Below, in pieces: positions 17,660-25,832 of a stretch of 64,000 bases of DNA. Source of the stretch: Patiriisocius marinistellae (GTDB lineage: Bacteria; Bacteroidota; Bacteroidia; Flavobacteriales; Flavobacteriaceae); contig NZ_BKCF01000004.1 of assembly GCF_009014635.1 (NCBI RefSeq), forward strand, positions 272,858 through 336,857. The letters are read 5' to 3'. The position numbers were made by a program, and so were the translations under genes. The first letter of the stretch is position 1. Each line of letters opens with the position of its first letter. A model generated the notes under the pieces. That model did not search any database. It saw only the letters and a program-made list of their open reading frames with translations, and had not been told where the DNA came from.

Positions 17660-18139
17660 ATGTTAAAAGGATTTAAGATTGAAATTAAATGGGCTATAAT
17701 TATCACAATTATGTCCCTAGTATGGATGCTATTAGAAAAAACTCTAGGTTGGCATGACGAAAATATAGCAAACCATTATTGGCTCACTTTATTGTTTTTA
17801 CCTTTTATAGCCTTAATGTATGTATTGGTTATGCGTGAGAAAAGAAGACGTGTACACCATAGAAGAATGACATGGTTACAAGGATTCTTAACAGGTCTCG
17901 TTGTAGCTATCATAGTTGCTCTACTTTCCCCATTAGCACAATATATAACACACAACTATATAACACCCCAGTATTTTGAGAACGTAAAAAATTACAGTGT
18001 CACCAATGAATTAATGGCAATTAAAGAAGCAAATGAATATTTTAATATAAATAATTATATGTGGCAGGCTGCCATAGGAGGTCTTGTTGGTGGGGCTGTA
18101 GTAAGTGCCGTTGTGGCAATATTTTTAAGAAGATCGTAA
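17660..18139 (+). CDS. DUF4199 membrane protein
   Basis: 159-residue inner-membrane protein with about four hydrophobic segments (residues 10-27, 42-58, 76-97 and 135-156) and the DUF4199 N-terminal pattern FKIEIKWAIIITIMSLVWML. A basic loop (REKRRRVHHRRM) follows the second span, fitting a cytoplasmic location. Function of the family is unknown; it is widespread in Bacteroidota. Monocistronic between the secA terminator and the convergent sigma-factor operon. A copy of the dispersed motif CTTCGGAAAT lies just upstream (17633-17642). Confidence 0.8.
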   Translation: MLKGFKIEIKWAIIITIMSLVWMLLEKTLGWHDENIANHYWLTLLFLPFIALMYVLVMREKRRRVHHRRMTWLQGFLTGLVVAIIVALLSPLAQYITHNYITPQYFENVKNYSVTNELMAIKEANEYFNINNYMWQAAIGGLVGGAVVSAVVAIFLRRS

Positions 18140-18202
18140 GGTTATCAATTTTACAAAATGTATCGTATTAGTAACTAGGTTGGTTAGCTAAACAATTATA
18201 AA

Positions 18203-19645
18203 TTACTGTAAAATTAAATTACTGTATTCGGCATTAATTCTAAAATTTTTACTCTTATCTGCAACGCTATTAAATCCTTTTACTAAAACTCTTTCGTTTT
18301 GCTTTTCAGAAGTTAATTGTAATGATTTAGGGTATTTTAATGTTGATCTTTTACCATTAAATAGAAAAGAAAAAGAAGTGTTTGGTAATGAGACTGCTGC
18401 ATCTGTATTACGTAATACAATTTCTAACGTCTTAAAATCATTTGAAATTTTTCCAATAACTAATGCACCAAACGAACCTGTTAAAAAAGCCTCTTTATTA
18501 ATAGCGGTAATTTTAACATCACTAGAATTTGCATTTAATTGAATACTCTCCACATTTCCTATATCACATTTTTCTACAAATTTCACGTATAAGGTTCCAA
18601 ATTTCCAATCTTTCACAATAACAGGTGCATAAGCAGCATTGATGAGGGTTTTACCCCCATCAATTCGTTCTGCTGTAAATGGTGTGTGATTCAATGTGGC
18701 TTTTACATTAAATGCATCAGCCATTTTGATTTCGCCGTGGCGTACATCAATAACTGTCTTTGTATTTTTTGGCATTCTAATAATTATCGTGCGTTTTACT
18801 TTAGGGATGTAATTTTCATCGTTCCTAATTATCGTTGTATTAGAATTTCCTCCATTCATTCCTCGTTCAATTGACTTCTCAAGCTCTTTCATACTCTCTT
18901 CCATGTTTTCTCCAAAACTTTCACCAAACTGCTCTCCCCACTTCTCCATCTCTTTACCAAACTGTTCTCCCCATTGCTCCATGTCTTTCCCAAATTTATT
19001 TCCCCATTCTTCCATCTTAGCTTCCCATTCTGGACCAAAACGTTCTTGATACTCCTGCTCCATCTTTTTTCCCCATTTCTCCATGTCACGCTCAAAATCT
19101 TTTCCAAAGTTTTTATCCATTTTAGCTTCAAACTTTTTCATATAGCCTTCTTCATCTTTCTTATATTCTTCATAATTGAAGTCTATATTACTTACACTAC
19201 GCATAATAGTTTCGGTAAACTCTGGTGAGCTCACACCATTGATAACAGGCGTTAATGCATTTTCAATCAAAGGGCCTAAAAACTCTAAGTTTCCTAAAGA
19301 TTCTAAAGAAGATAATGAACTTATTCCTTCCCAATTACTATTTTTTCCATTAGACGTAATTACTACGTTTTTAGAATTTCCGAGGACATTAAACTTCCAG
19401 TCATCAAACAATTGCTGCTTTTCTGCTTTTGTTAAACTCTCTCCTTCAATAAAGGCCTCCACCTCTACTTTGTCTTTATTCCACGTTTCAAAAATGACAT
19501 TGGTATGCGATGTATTTACCGTCACCACCATCTCATCTGAAGCGCCATAAGACTCCACAAATTTTTCCTGAGAAAAACCCGCAGCAACTACCACTAGCGC
19601 TAGCATTGTGGTAAGTTTATGCTTCAATACTACTAATTTGTTCAT
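18203..19645 (-). CDS. Secreted protein with W/E/K/M-rich helical segment, coupled to sigma/anti-sigma pair
   Basis: 480 residues with an N-terminal signal (MLALVVVAAGFSQ, cleaved near residue 26). The first 80 residues and the last 190 are beta-rich and resemble DUF4097-type adhesin repeats (VNTSHTNVIFETWNKDKVEV; SIQLNANSSDVKITAI). Between them, residues about 175-275, is a segment built from short units such as MEQWGEQFGKEMEKWGEQFG, likely a long charged helix with regularly spaced Trp and Phe. The gene overlaps the anti-sigma gene by 29 bases and is therefore the third member of a sigma/anti-sigma operon. I infer an envelope role sensed or controlled by that system. Not assigned to a named function. 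Confidence 0.75.
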   Translation of the reverse strand: MNKLVVLKHKLTTMLALVVVAAGFSQEKFVESYGASDEMVVTVNTSHTNVIFETWNKDKVEVEAFIEGESLTKAEKQQLFDDWKFNVLGNSKNVVITSNGKNSNWEGISSLSSLESLGNLEFLGPLIENALTPVINGVSSPEFTETIMRSVSNIDFNYEEYKKDEEGYMKKFEAKMDKNFGKDFERDMEKWGKKMEQEYQERFGPEWEAKMEEWGNKFGKDMEQWGEQFGKEMEKWGEQFGESFGENMEESMKELEKSIERGMNGGNSNTTIIRNDENYIPKVKRTIIIRMPKNTKTVIDVRHGEIKMADAFNVKATLNHTPFTAERIDGGKTLINAAYAPVIVKDWKFGTLYVKFVEKCDIGNVESIQLNANSSDVKITAINKEAFLTGSFGALVIGKISNDFKTLEIVLRNTDAAVSLPNTSFSFLFNGKRSTLKYPKSLQLTSEKQNERVLVKGFNSVADKSKNFRINAEYSNLILQ

Positions 19646-20246
19646 TGTTTTGATTTTTTAGTTCTTTTAGTTTATTATTTAACTTTAAGACAAGTTCTAA
19701 TTGCATTTTTAAATTGTCAAAAAGTGCAGTGATGGTTTCTTCGTTAGGACCTACTTCATTGAGCTCTAAATTAAGCTGCTCATATTCATCTTTAAGTGCG
19801 TCCAGTTGTTTCATATAACCGTCAATTACATCTTTATTGTCATCTGTAATTTCAAGTGATTTCAATTGTATATTAATCCCTGCTGTTAGAAGACTTTCTG
19901 CTCTTTTAATCTCTGGCGATATATCTCCCAAGCGAATCATCTTTTCTTGTTTTTGAGTTCCATCTTCATTTAAGAGTCCCTCAATAGTTGGATTGTTTTC
20001 TACAATTGTATTATCTCCATTACTCTCTGTCAACGCATTGTAGCCAAAAAAACTAACAGCCACAAAGGCAATAGCTACAGCTGCAACTTGCATCCAGAAA
20101 ATCATAGGTTTCTTAGTTCCCGAGGTTTGTTTCTCATCACCAAAAGCAGCTTGCAAACGGGCTTCAAAGCGTGCTTCGTGTCCTAGTGGTAATGATGGCT
20201 CATTTGATGGTTTCCCTTTCATAAGCTCTCTAATATCCTGTGCCAT
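19617..20246 (-). CDS. Putative membrane anti-sigma factor
   Basis: 209 residues with an N-terminal cytoplasmic region of about 50 residues (MAQDIRELMKGKPSNEPSLP), one membrane span (VAAVAIAFVAVSFFGYN, near residues 53-69) and a periplasmic C-terminus containing a long helix or coiled coil (about 130-200). It overlaps the sigma-factor gene by 17 bases and the downstream secreted-protein gene by 29 bases. Position and topology are those of an anti-sigma factor that holds the adjacent sigma at the membrane, but there is no clear zinc (HxxxCxxC) anti-sigma motif, so the role is inferred from context. Confidence 0.65.
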   Translation of the reverse strand: MAQDIRELMKGKPSNEPSLPLGHEARFEARLQAAFGDEKQTSGTKKPMIFWMQVAAVAIAFVAVSFFGYNALTESNGDNTIVENNPTIEGLLNEDGTQKQEKMIRLGDISPEIKRAESLLTAGINIQLKSLEITDDNKDVIDGYMKQLDALKDEYEQLNLELNEVGPNEETITALFDNLKMQLELVLKLNNKLKELKNQNNEQISSIEA

Positions 20247-20808
20247 ATTGTAAATGTTTTAATTGTTGTTGTAATTGGATTTTTCCGCGATGTAAGTTAG
20301 TTCTAGATGCGCTCTCTGTTATTCCTAACACCTCAGCTATCTCTTGGTGGTCGTACCCTTCGATTAAAAATAATTGCACTACATTTTTATAATTGGGTGA
20401 TAGTTTTTCAATAGCTTGGTTGATTGCGGTCATTGTTGTGCCGTCATCAGTTTCCCAGCCCACATCTTCATCATCCTCAATATGTAATGTTTGTTCGTTA
20501 ATTTCCTCTTTATAAATCTTTTTCTTCTTCAACTCATCAAGGCACGTATTAATAACAATACGTTTTAACCAAGCTCCGAAGGTAACGTCACCACTAAACT
20601 GTTCAATCTTTTTAAACGCTTTGATAAATGCCTCTTGCATGGCATCTTCTGCAGCAGCAGTATCTTTTAAATATCTACTCGCTACAATAAACATCCCGTC
20701 ACAATATTGCTTGTACAAGGCAAGTTGCGCTTTAGGATTGTTATCCCGGCATTGTTCAACAAGTAATGAATTTGACACTAATTGATGGGTTTTTTCGTTG
20801 GTGTTCAC
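20230..20808 (-). CDS. ECF-type sigma-70 family RNA polymerase sigma factor
   Basis: 192 residues. Region 2 shows AAEDAMQEAFIKAFKKIEQF followed by TFGAWLKRIVINTCLDELKK (core and -10 recognition), and region 4 shows a helix-turn-helix in HQEIAEVLGITESASRTNLH. A 45-residue acidic linker joins them. No C-terminal extension. First gene of a three-gene overlapping unit with a membrane protein and a secreted protein, which is the layout of a cell-surface signalling system. Target promoters may include its own operon, but no matching motif is evident. Confidence 0.9.
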   Translation of the reverse strand: MNTNEKTHQLVSNSLLVEQCRDNNPKAQLALYKQYCDGMFIVASRYLKDTAAAEDAMQEAFIKAFKKIEQFSGDVTFGAWLKRIVINTCLDELKKKKIYKEEINEQTLHIEDDEDVGWETDDGTTMTAINQAIEKLSPNYKNVVQLFLIEGYDHQEIAEVLGITESASRTNLHRGKIQLQQQLKHLQYGTGY

Positions 20809-21032
20809 GGTAAAGACGATTTTTTTTTAGGTGTGTTGCAACGTGTTATTATTTTCTTCTGAAATTTTAATTTCATGATAAAGATAGCTATAAATGAAAG
20901 TGAATTTAATCTTGAAAATAAACTGATTATAACGAAATGTAATTTACCGTATTATAACTGGCGAAAGTTCTTTAATAGTAAATAGACTAAAGTCAATTTT
21001 TCCTACCTTGCTTTAAACAAAACAACCCTATT

Positions 21033-21593
21033 ATGAAAATACTAATTTGGCTTCTCGCCATAATCTGCATTCTTACACTATTGTTGTATTTTGTAGTGGG
21101 GCCTATCATGAAAAATGTAACAAAAAAACACAGTCCAGAACAAACTGTGGAATATAGAACTAACAACCTAACATTAAGTACAACATATAGCAGTCCCTCA
21201 AAGAAAGGCAGAATTATTTTTGGAAAGCTCGTCCCTTATAATCAAGTATGGCGTACAGGCGCAAATGAAGCTACCACTTTTTCAACTAATAAAAACCTAC
21301 TAATAGATGGTGAGTTATTGCCTGCTGGAGTTTATACGTTATGGACAATTCCTGGAGAAAAAACTTGGAAGGTCATTTTTAATAAAAAACAATACGAATG
21401 GGGAGTAACTATTGTAGGTCAAAAACCATCTAGAAAACCAGAACATGACGCACTAATAACCGAAGTGACTACTGTACAAAACTTTGCTCCTGCAGAGAAC
21501 TTTACCATCAAATTTGTGGAGACGCAACTTGGAGTGACAATGATTTTTTCTTGGGACAAAGTTGCTGTGCCAGTTAGTATTACAGTTATATAA
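21033..21593 (+). CDS. DUF2911 protein
   Basis: 186 residues with an N-terminal membrane anchor or signal (ILIWLLAIICILTLLLYFVV). The DUF2911 core is visible in TTYSSPSKKGRIIFGKLVPY, VWRTGANEATTF and LPAGVYTLWTIPGEKTW. These proteins are exported beta-sandwich proteins of unknown function, frequent in Bacteroidota. Unlike many members, this one seems anchored by an uncleaved helix (no evident signal-peptidase site). Single gene, convergent with ohr, with a shared terminator between them. Confidence 0.82.
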   Translation: MKILIWLLAIICILTLLLYFVVGPIMKNVTKKHSPEQTVEYRTNNLTLSTTYSSPSKKGRIIFGKLVPYNQVWRTGANEATTFSTNKNLLIDGELLPAGVYTLWTIPGEKTWKVIFNKKQYEWGVTIVGQKPSRKPEHDALITEVTTVQNFAPAENFTIKFVETQLGVTMIFSWDKVAVPVSITVI

Positions 21594-21690
21594 TAAATTT
21601 TCAGTATAGACCTGTCATAATGCAATTTGAGCAGGTATCATTAACAAGTAATTTAATTTTATTGGCATTTTTTAAAAATACGAGACTAGC

Positions 21691-21730
21691 AAAAAAAGTA
21701 AAAGCCTGCAATATTTAATTGCAGGCTTTT
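21691..21730. terminator. Bidirectional terminator between DUF2911 and ohr
   Basis: AAAAGCCTGCAAT (21700-21712) and ATTGCAGGCTTTT (21718-21730) are perfectly complementary around a five-base loop. The minus strand continues into ACTTTTTTT, so termination is probably stronger for ohr; the plus strand also ends in four T. Confidence 0.85.
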
Positions 21731-21751
21731 GCATTCAATAAAATGGTAATA

Positions 21752-22180
21752 CTATTCTAATACCATCAAATTAAGTGTTACGTCAATATTATCACGAGTT
21801 GCTCTTGAAAATGGACATACTTCATGTGCTTCATTAATCAACTCCTCTCCCTTTTCTGTATCTACACCAGGCAAAACACAATCAAGAACTGCTGCTAATT
21901 GCAAGTTTCCTTTATCTGTTTTATGAATACTAATAGTTGCAGAAACTTCAATATCACCATCTAACTTTACATCATGTTTTGAAGCAATTAATCCTAATGC
22001 TCCGCCAAAACAAGCAGCATACGCACTACCAAAAAGTTGCTCAGGATTTGTCCCATCACCACCGTCTCCACCCATTCCTTTAGGAACAGATAAGTTTAAA
22101 TCTATAGGCCCGTCTTCACTCTTTACATGGCCTTTTCTCCCACCTACTGCTGTTGAAGTAGCTTCATATAATTTTTTCAT
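21752..22180 (-). CDS. ohr: Organic hydroperoxide resistance protein (Ohr/OsmC)
   Basis: 142-residue thiol peroxidase that reduces organic hydroperoxides. Both catalytic cysteines are present: Cys57 in GSAYAACFGGAL and Cys122 in HEVCPFSRATRDNID. The N-terminal YEATSTAVGGRKGHVKSEDG pattern is that of Ohr rather than OsmC. Homologues are dimers that use lipoyl proteins as reductant. Divergent from meaB, with a 92-base gap. No OhrR regulator gene is nearby. Confidence 0.92.
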   Translation of the reverse strand: MKKLYEATSTAVGGRKGHVKSEDGPIDLNLSVPKGMGGDGGDGTNPEQLFGSAYAACFGGALGLIASKHDVKLDGDIEVSATISIHKTDKGNLQLAAVLDCVLPGVDTEKGEELINEAHEVCPFSRATRDNIDVTLNLMVLE

Positions 22181-22272
22181 CTTTTTGTTTTTTAATATTT
22201 AGTGACAACAAGATACTAAGCAAACTACGTTTTTTAAAACCTAGATTCATAAAATATTCATAAATTCGAATT

Positions 22273-23352
22273 GTGAGCAAAAAAGAGAAAAATACAAGTG
22301 CGTTGAATGAAAAACAAGGTGTAGAGCAACCCGCAACCTTAAGTAAAACAGCCGCCGAAAAGTTAAAAAACCAACGTAAAAAAAAGCAATCGGTTGATGA
22401 GCTAGTTAATGGTATTATTAATGGAGATAAAACGGCACTTAGCCGAGCTATCACAATGATTGAAAGCACTGCACAAAAACATCAACAGCAAGCAAAAGCG
22501 CTTATAAAACATTGTCTTCCCTATGCAAACAACGCTGTTCGCATAGGGATTACAGGTGTTCCAGGCGTTGGAAAAAGCACTTTTATTGAGCAATTTGGCA
22601 TATCACTAACACAGAGTGGAAAAAAAGTAGCCGTACTCGCCGTTGACCCAAGTAGCTCTGTAAGTAAAGGAAGCATCCTAGGCGATAAAACCCGAATGGA
22701 ATCTTTAGTTAAAGACGCAAACGCTTTTATTAGACCTTCCTCAAGCGGTGACTCTCTTGGAGGTGTTGCCCGTAAAACTAGAGAAGCTATTATTTTATGC
22801 GAAGCTGCTGGCTACACGCACATAATTATTGAAACTGTAGGCGTAGGCCAAAGTGAAACCGTCGTACATTCCATGACCGACTTTTTTTTACTTCTGAAAT
22901 TAGCTGGAGCTGGAGATGAATTGCAAGGAATAAAACGCGGAATTATAGAAATGGCAGATGCCATTGTAATCAATAAAGCCGATGGCGAAAACGTTAAAGC
23001 CGCAAAACTAGCAAAAACCGAATTTAACCGAGCACTCCACCTCTACCCTCCTAAAACGAATGGATGGACTGCAAAAACATTAACGTGCAGTGCTCTCAAC
23101 AATAATGGTATTACCGAAGTTTCAAGAATGATTTCTGATTTTATTTCTGAAATGAAAAAAGCTGGGCACTTTCAAAAGAAACGGATTGAGCAACATAAAT
23201 TTTGGTTACTTCAAACTGTAGAGAGTAGATTAAAAAGTGATTTTTACAACAATACTACAATTAAGAAGGAATTAAAATTTCAGCTAGAAAAAATAGAAGC
23301 GAATGAAACTACGCCATTTGAAGCTGCTGATGTTTTATTAGAGATGCTTTAA
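22273..23352 (+). CDS. meaB: Methylmalonyl-CoA mutase-associated GTPase MeaB
   Basis: 359-residue G3E-family GTPase that protects and reloads adenosylcobalamin-dependent methylmalonyl-CoA mutase. The P-loop is GITGVPGVGKSTFIE, followed by VAVLAVDPSSSVSKGSILGDK, the family switch ETVGVGQSETVV and the base-recognition motif NKADG. A charged N-terminal extension of about 40 residues precedes the conserved part. Starts with GTG at 22273; no ATG fits. The mutase subunits are not in the window. Functionally linked to the cobalamin adenosyltransferase at 12.4 kb. Confidence 0.93.
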   Translation: MSKKEKNTSALNEKQGVEQPATLSKTAAEKLKNQRKKKQSVDELVNGIINGDKTALSRAITMIESTAQKHQQQAKALIKHCLPYANNAVRIGITGVPGVGKSTFIEQFGISLTQSGKKVAVLAVDPSSSVSKGSILGDKTRMESLVKDANAFIRPSSSGDSLGGVARKTREAIILCEAAGYTHIIIETVGVGQSETVVHSMTDFFLLLKLAGAGDELQGIKRGIIEMADAIVINKADGENVKAAKLAKTEFNRALHLYPPKTNGWTAKTLTCSALNNNGITEVSRMISDFISEMKKAGHFQKKRIEQHKFWLLQTVESRLKSDFYNNTTIKKELKFQLEKIEANETTPFEAADVLLEML

Positions 23353-23415
23353 TCTTCTAAAATCTTTTAAGTTTGTCCGTTTGAGCGTAGTTGAGAATTA
23401 TGTATTTTTTTTAAA

Positions 23416-24351
23416 TCACAAATCTTTAAACCAATCAATCTGCGCTTGCAACCCCTCTTCCATTGAAGTATTAGGATTATAATTCAGCAACTTTCTTGCT
23501 TTATCTATATTTGCTTTTGTACGTGATTGGTCACCAGGACGAGCTGGTTTTTTATCAATTGCTATTTTAGTATTAAGTAGTTGTTCTACAATTTCAATTC
23601 CTGTAGCTGTAGTATTTTCTTCTTCTGTACCGAGGTTGAATATTTCTCCGTTTGTTACTTTTTCTTTGCCAATAACACTTACAATTCCATCCACAATATC
23701 TTGCACGTAAGTAAAACTGCGCAGGTGTTTTTCACTCCCTTCAAATAATGGAAATACTTTATTATTAAGGCCACAATCAATCAATCTTGTGTACAATTTA
23801 TCTGGGCGTTCGCGTGGACCGTATACAGAATATAATCGTAATGAACATCCTGAGACTAAACCACGACGAGCATAAGCAAGTATTAATTGCTCAGCTGCTA
23901 ACTTTGTGACCCCATACCAAGAAACTGGCAGTGGAGCTTCATTTTCGGTAAGTGTTGCTTCTAATCCATAAATGGAAGATGTAGCAATATTTACGATAAA
24001 TGGTGGGTTTTCTAAATTTTCAATCGCATCCATCACACGCTGGGTTGCAATTACATTATTACTCAAATAATCATCGAACGAACTGGTTGCTGAAATTCCA
24101 GGGTGGGCTGCAAAATGAAAAATATAATCTAAATCTTTAGGAAATAAAGTCTCTAAATGCTCTATCCTCAAATCTCCTTCAATAAAAGTAACGCCTGCCT
24201 TTTGAATGCTTTGAGTATTTTTCTTTTTAAGATTGATATCGTAATACACTGAAAAATTATCAATTCCATAAACGGTATGCCCCAGCTTCGCTAATCTTTC
24301 GGAAGTGTGGGAGCCTATAAATCCAGCAGCACCTGTTACTAATATTCTCAT
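23416..24351 (-). CDS. NAD-dependent epimerase (UDP-glucuronate epimerase-like)
   Basis: 311-residue SDR enzyme with the Rossmann motif TGAAGFIGSH near the N-terminus and catalytic YGVTK preceded by SW (PVSWYGVTKLAAEQL). The VYGIDNFSVYYD stretch after strand 2 and the LRLYSVYGPRERPDKL substrate-binding region resemble UDP-glucuronate 4-epimerases and related NAD-dependent epimerases. It is divergent from the GT2 gene and on the opposite strand from the lipid glycosylation cassette, so co-function is possible but not shown. Confidence 0.8.
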   Translation of the reverse strand: MRILVTGAAGFIGSHTSERLAKLGHTVYGIDNFSVYYDINLKKKNTQSIQKAGVTFIEGDLRIEHLETLFPKDLDYIFHFAAHPGISATSSFDDYLSNNVIATQRVMDAIENLENPPFIVNIATSSIYGLEATLTENEAPLPVSWYGVTKLAAEQLILAYARRGLVSGCSLRLYSVYGPRERPDKLYTRLIDCGLNNKVFPLFEGSEKHLRSFTYVQDIVDGIVSVIGKEKVTNGEIFNLGTEEENTTATGIEIVEQLLNTKIAIDKKPARPGDQSRTKANIDKARKLLNYNPNTSMEEGLQAQIDWFKDL

Positions 24352-24453
24352 TTACTAAAGGGGTTGAATGATTAAAATTTTCGCGTAAGCTGTAAAAATA
24401 ACATCTTTTTTATCCGCAAGCTTTTAAATTAGCCGCATTATTTAAAAAAGGAA

Positions 24454-24461
24454 TACTTTTG
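24454..24461 (+). promoter_or_regulatory. Candidate -7 element for the GT2 operon
   Basis: TACTTTTG fits TAnnTTTG and lies 23 bases upstream of the GT2 start; no clear -33 element is present. Confidence 0.4.
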
Positions 24462-24483
24462 CAAAAATAACCGCACCTATTTT

Positions 24484-25194
24484 ATGTATCAATTTACAAT
24501 TATTGTTCCCGTTTATAATGAAGAAGATAATCTTGAACGTGTTGAAAAAGAATTATTAGCTTACACTAAAATTGCCACAAAAAAGACTAAAATCTTATTT
24601 GTAAATGACGGCTCAAAAGATAAAAGCCAAACGATGATAGAAGCTATTTGCGCACGCAATGAAGCTTTCAGTTTCTTAAATTTTAGAGAAAACAGAGGTT
24701 TAAGTGCAGCGATTAAAGCTGGCTTTGACGCAGTTGACACAGAATTATTGGGATATATTGATAGTGATTTACAAACTGCGCCAGAGGATTTTAATTTATT
24801 ACTTGCGCAAAGTAATACGTACGATTTAGTAACAGGAGTTCGATCGAACCGCAAGGATTCTTTTGTAAAAAATATGTCTTCCACAATTGCAAATGGAATT
24901 CGTCGTGCATTTACTGATGATGGAATGGACGACACTGGGTGTCCATTAAAAGTTATAAAAACAGAATATGCGAAACGCATACCTATGTTTGAAGGGTTGC
25001 ACCGTTTTTTACCTGCAATGATCTTATTACAAAATGGTAAGGTTTTACAGGTACCCGTACAGCATTTTCCACGTGTTGCAGGTACGGCAAAATTTGGAGT
25101 GTGGAATCGCCTCTTAGGCCCTTTGATGGATTGTTTTGCTTATTTATGGATGAAGAAAAAATATATCAACTATACTATTGAAAGTAAAGGATGA
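24484..25194 (+). CDS. Family 2 glycosyltransferase (dolichyl-phosphate-mannose synthase-like)
   Basis: 236-residue GT-A fold enzyme. The N-terminus FTIIVPVYNEEDNLERV, the acidic FVNDGSKDKS motif and the metal-binding GYIDSDLQTAPEDF are those of DPM1/ArnC-like transferases that put a sugar on a polyprenyl phosphate. There is no C-terminal pair of membrane helices, so it is the short soluble or peripheral type. It is first in an overlapping trio (GT2, LAB_N protein, GT39), consistent with making the lipid-linked sugar donor used by the GT39 enzyme. Confidence 0.88.
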   Translation: MYQFTIIVPVYNEEDNLERVEKELLAYTKIATKKTKILFVNDGSKDKSQTMIEAICARNEAFSFLNFRENRGLSAAIKAGFDAVDTELLGYIDSDLQTAPEDFNLLLAQSNTYDLVTGVRSNRKDSFVKNMSSTIANGIRRAFTDDGMDDTGCPLKVIKTEYAKRIPMFEGLHRFLPAMILLQNGKVLQVPVQHFPRVAGTAKFGVWNRLLGPLMDCFAYLWMKKKYINYTIESKG

Positions 25195-25832
25195 GTAGTT
25201 GGCTTATTTACAGCATAGGTTTTATTGCGCAATTACTCTTCTCTGGGAGGTTATTGTTACAGTGGCTTTTATCTGAAAAAAGCAAAAAAGTTGTTACGCC
25301 TTCTGTTTTTTGGAAACTTAGCTTACTCGCCTCTTTTTTACTCTTTGTATATGGTTATTTAAGAGATGACTTTGCTATAATGCTAGGTCAAGCACTTACT
25401 TATTATATATATATACGCAATTTACAATTGCAGGGAGAATGGCAAAAAGCAAATAAAATTGTACAGATTTTCTTGCTTATTTTCCCCATTATTATTGTGA
25501 TTTATGGTTATAATAATGGAGAATATGATGTAGAAAAGTTATTTAAAAATGATGCCATACCATTATGGTTACTCGTCTTAGGGATTGTTGCCCAAATTAT
25601 TTTTACTCTGCGTTTTATTTACCAATGGTTATATAGCGAAAAAAACAAATCATCTGAGTTGCCTGTTGGATTTTGGCGCATGAGTGTTGTAGGTGCTGCT
25701 TTAATTTTAACCTATGCCATATTACGTGAAGATCCTGTATTATTTGTAGGACATTGTGCAGGGTTAATAATTTACATTCGTAATATTTTTATCTGGAAAA
25801 GACAACTTGATGGAGCAAATAAAGAAAAATAA
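25191..25832 (+). CDS. Membrane protein with two lipid-A-disaccharide-synthase N-terminal-like (LAB_N) domains
   Basis: 213 residues, almost entirely membrane-embedded. Two copies of a segment of about 75 residues can be aligned by eye: FIAQLLFSGRLLLQWLLSEK near residues 10-29 and GIVAQIIFTLRFIYQWLYSE near 125-144, each followed by FW(K/R) and a conserved LR(D/E)D before the last helix and IYIRN. This is the LAB_N fold found fused to LpxB in some bacteria and beside ArnT-like cassettes. ATGA overlap with the GT2 gene. Likely moves or presents the lipid-linked sugar; that role is inferred. Confidence 0.82.
   Translation: MSSWLIYSIGFIAQLLFSGRLLLQWLLSEKSKKVVTPSVFWKLSLLASFLLFVYGYLRDDFAIMLGQALTYYIYIRNLQLQGEWQKANKIVQIFLLIFPIIIVIYGYNNGEYDVEKLFKNDAIPLWLLVLGIVAQIIFTLRFIYQWLYSEKNKSSELPVGFWRMSVVGAALILTYAILREDPVLFVGHCAGLIIYIRNIFIWKRQLDGANKEK

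Noticed and set aside
18889..19228. Frames on both strands in the W/E/K-rich segment of the secreted protein
   Set aside because: They are produced by the repeat composition and mirror the real frame.
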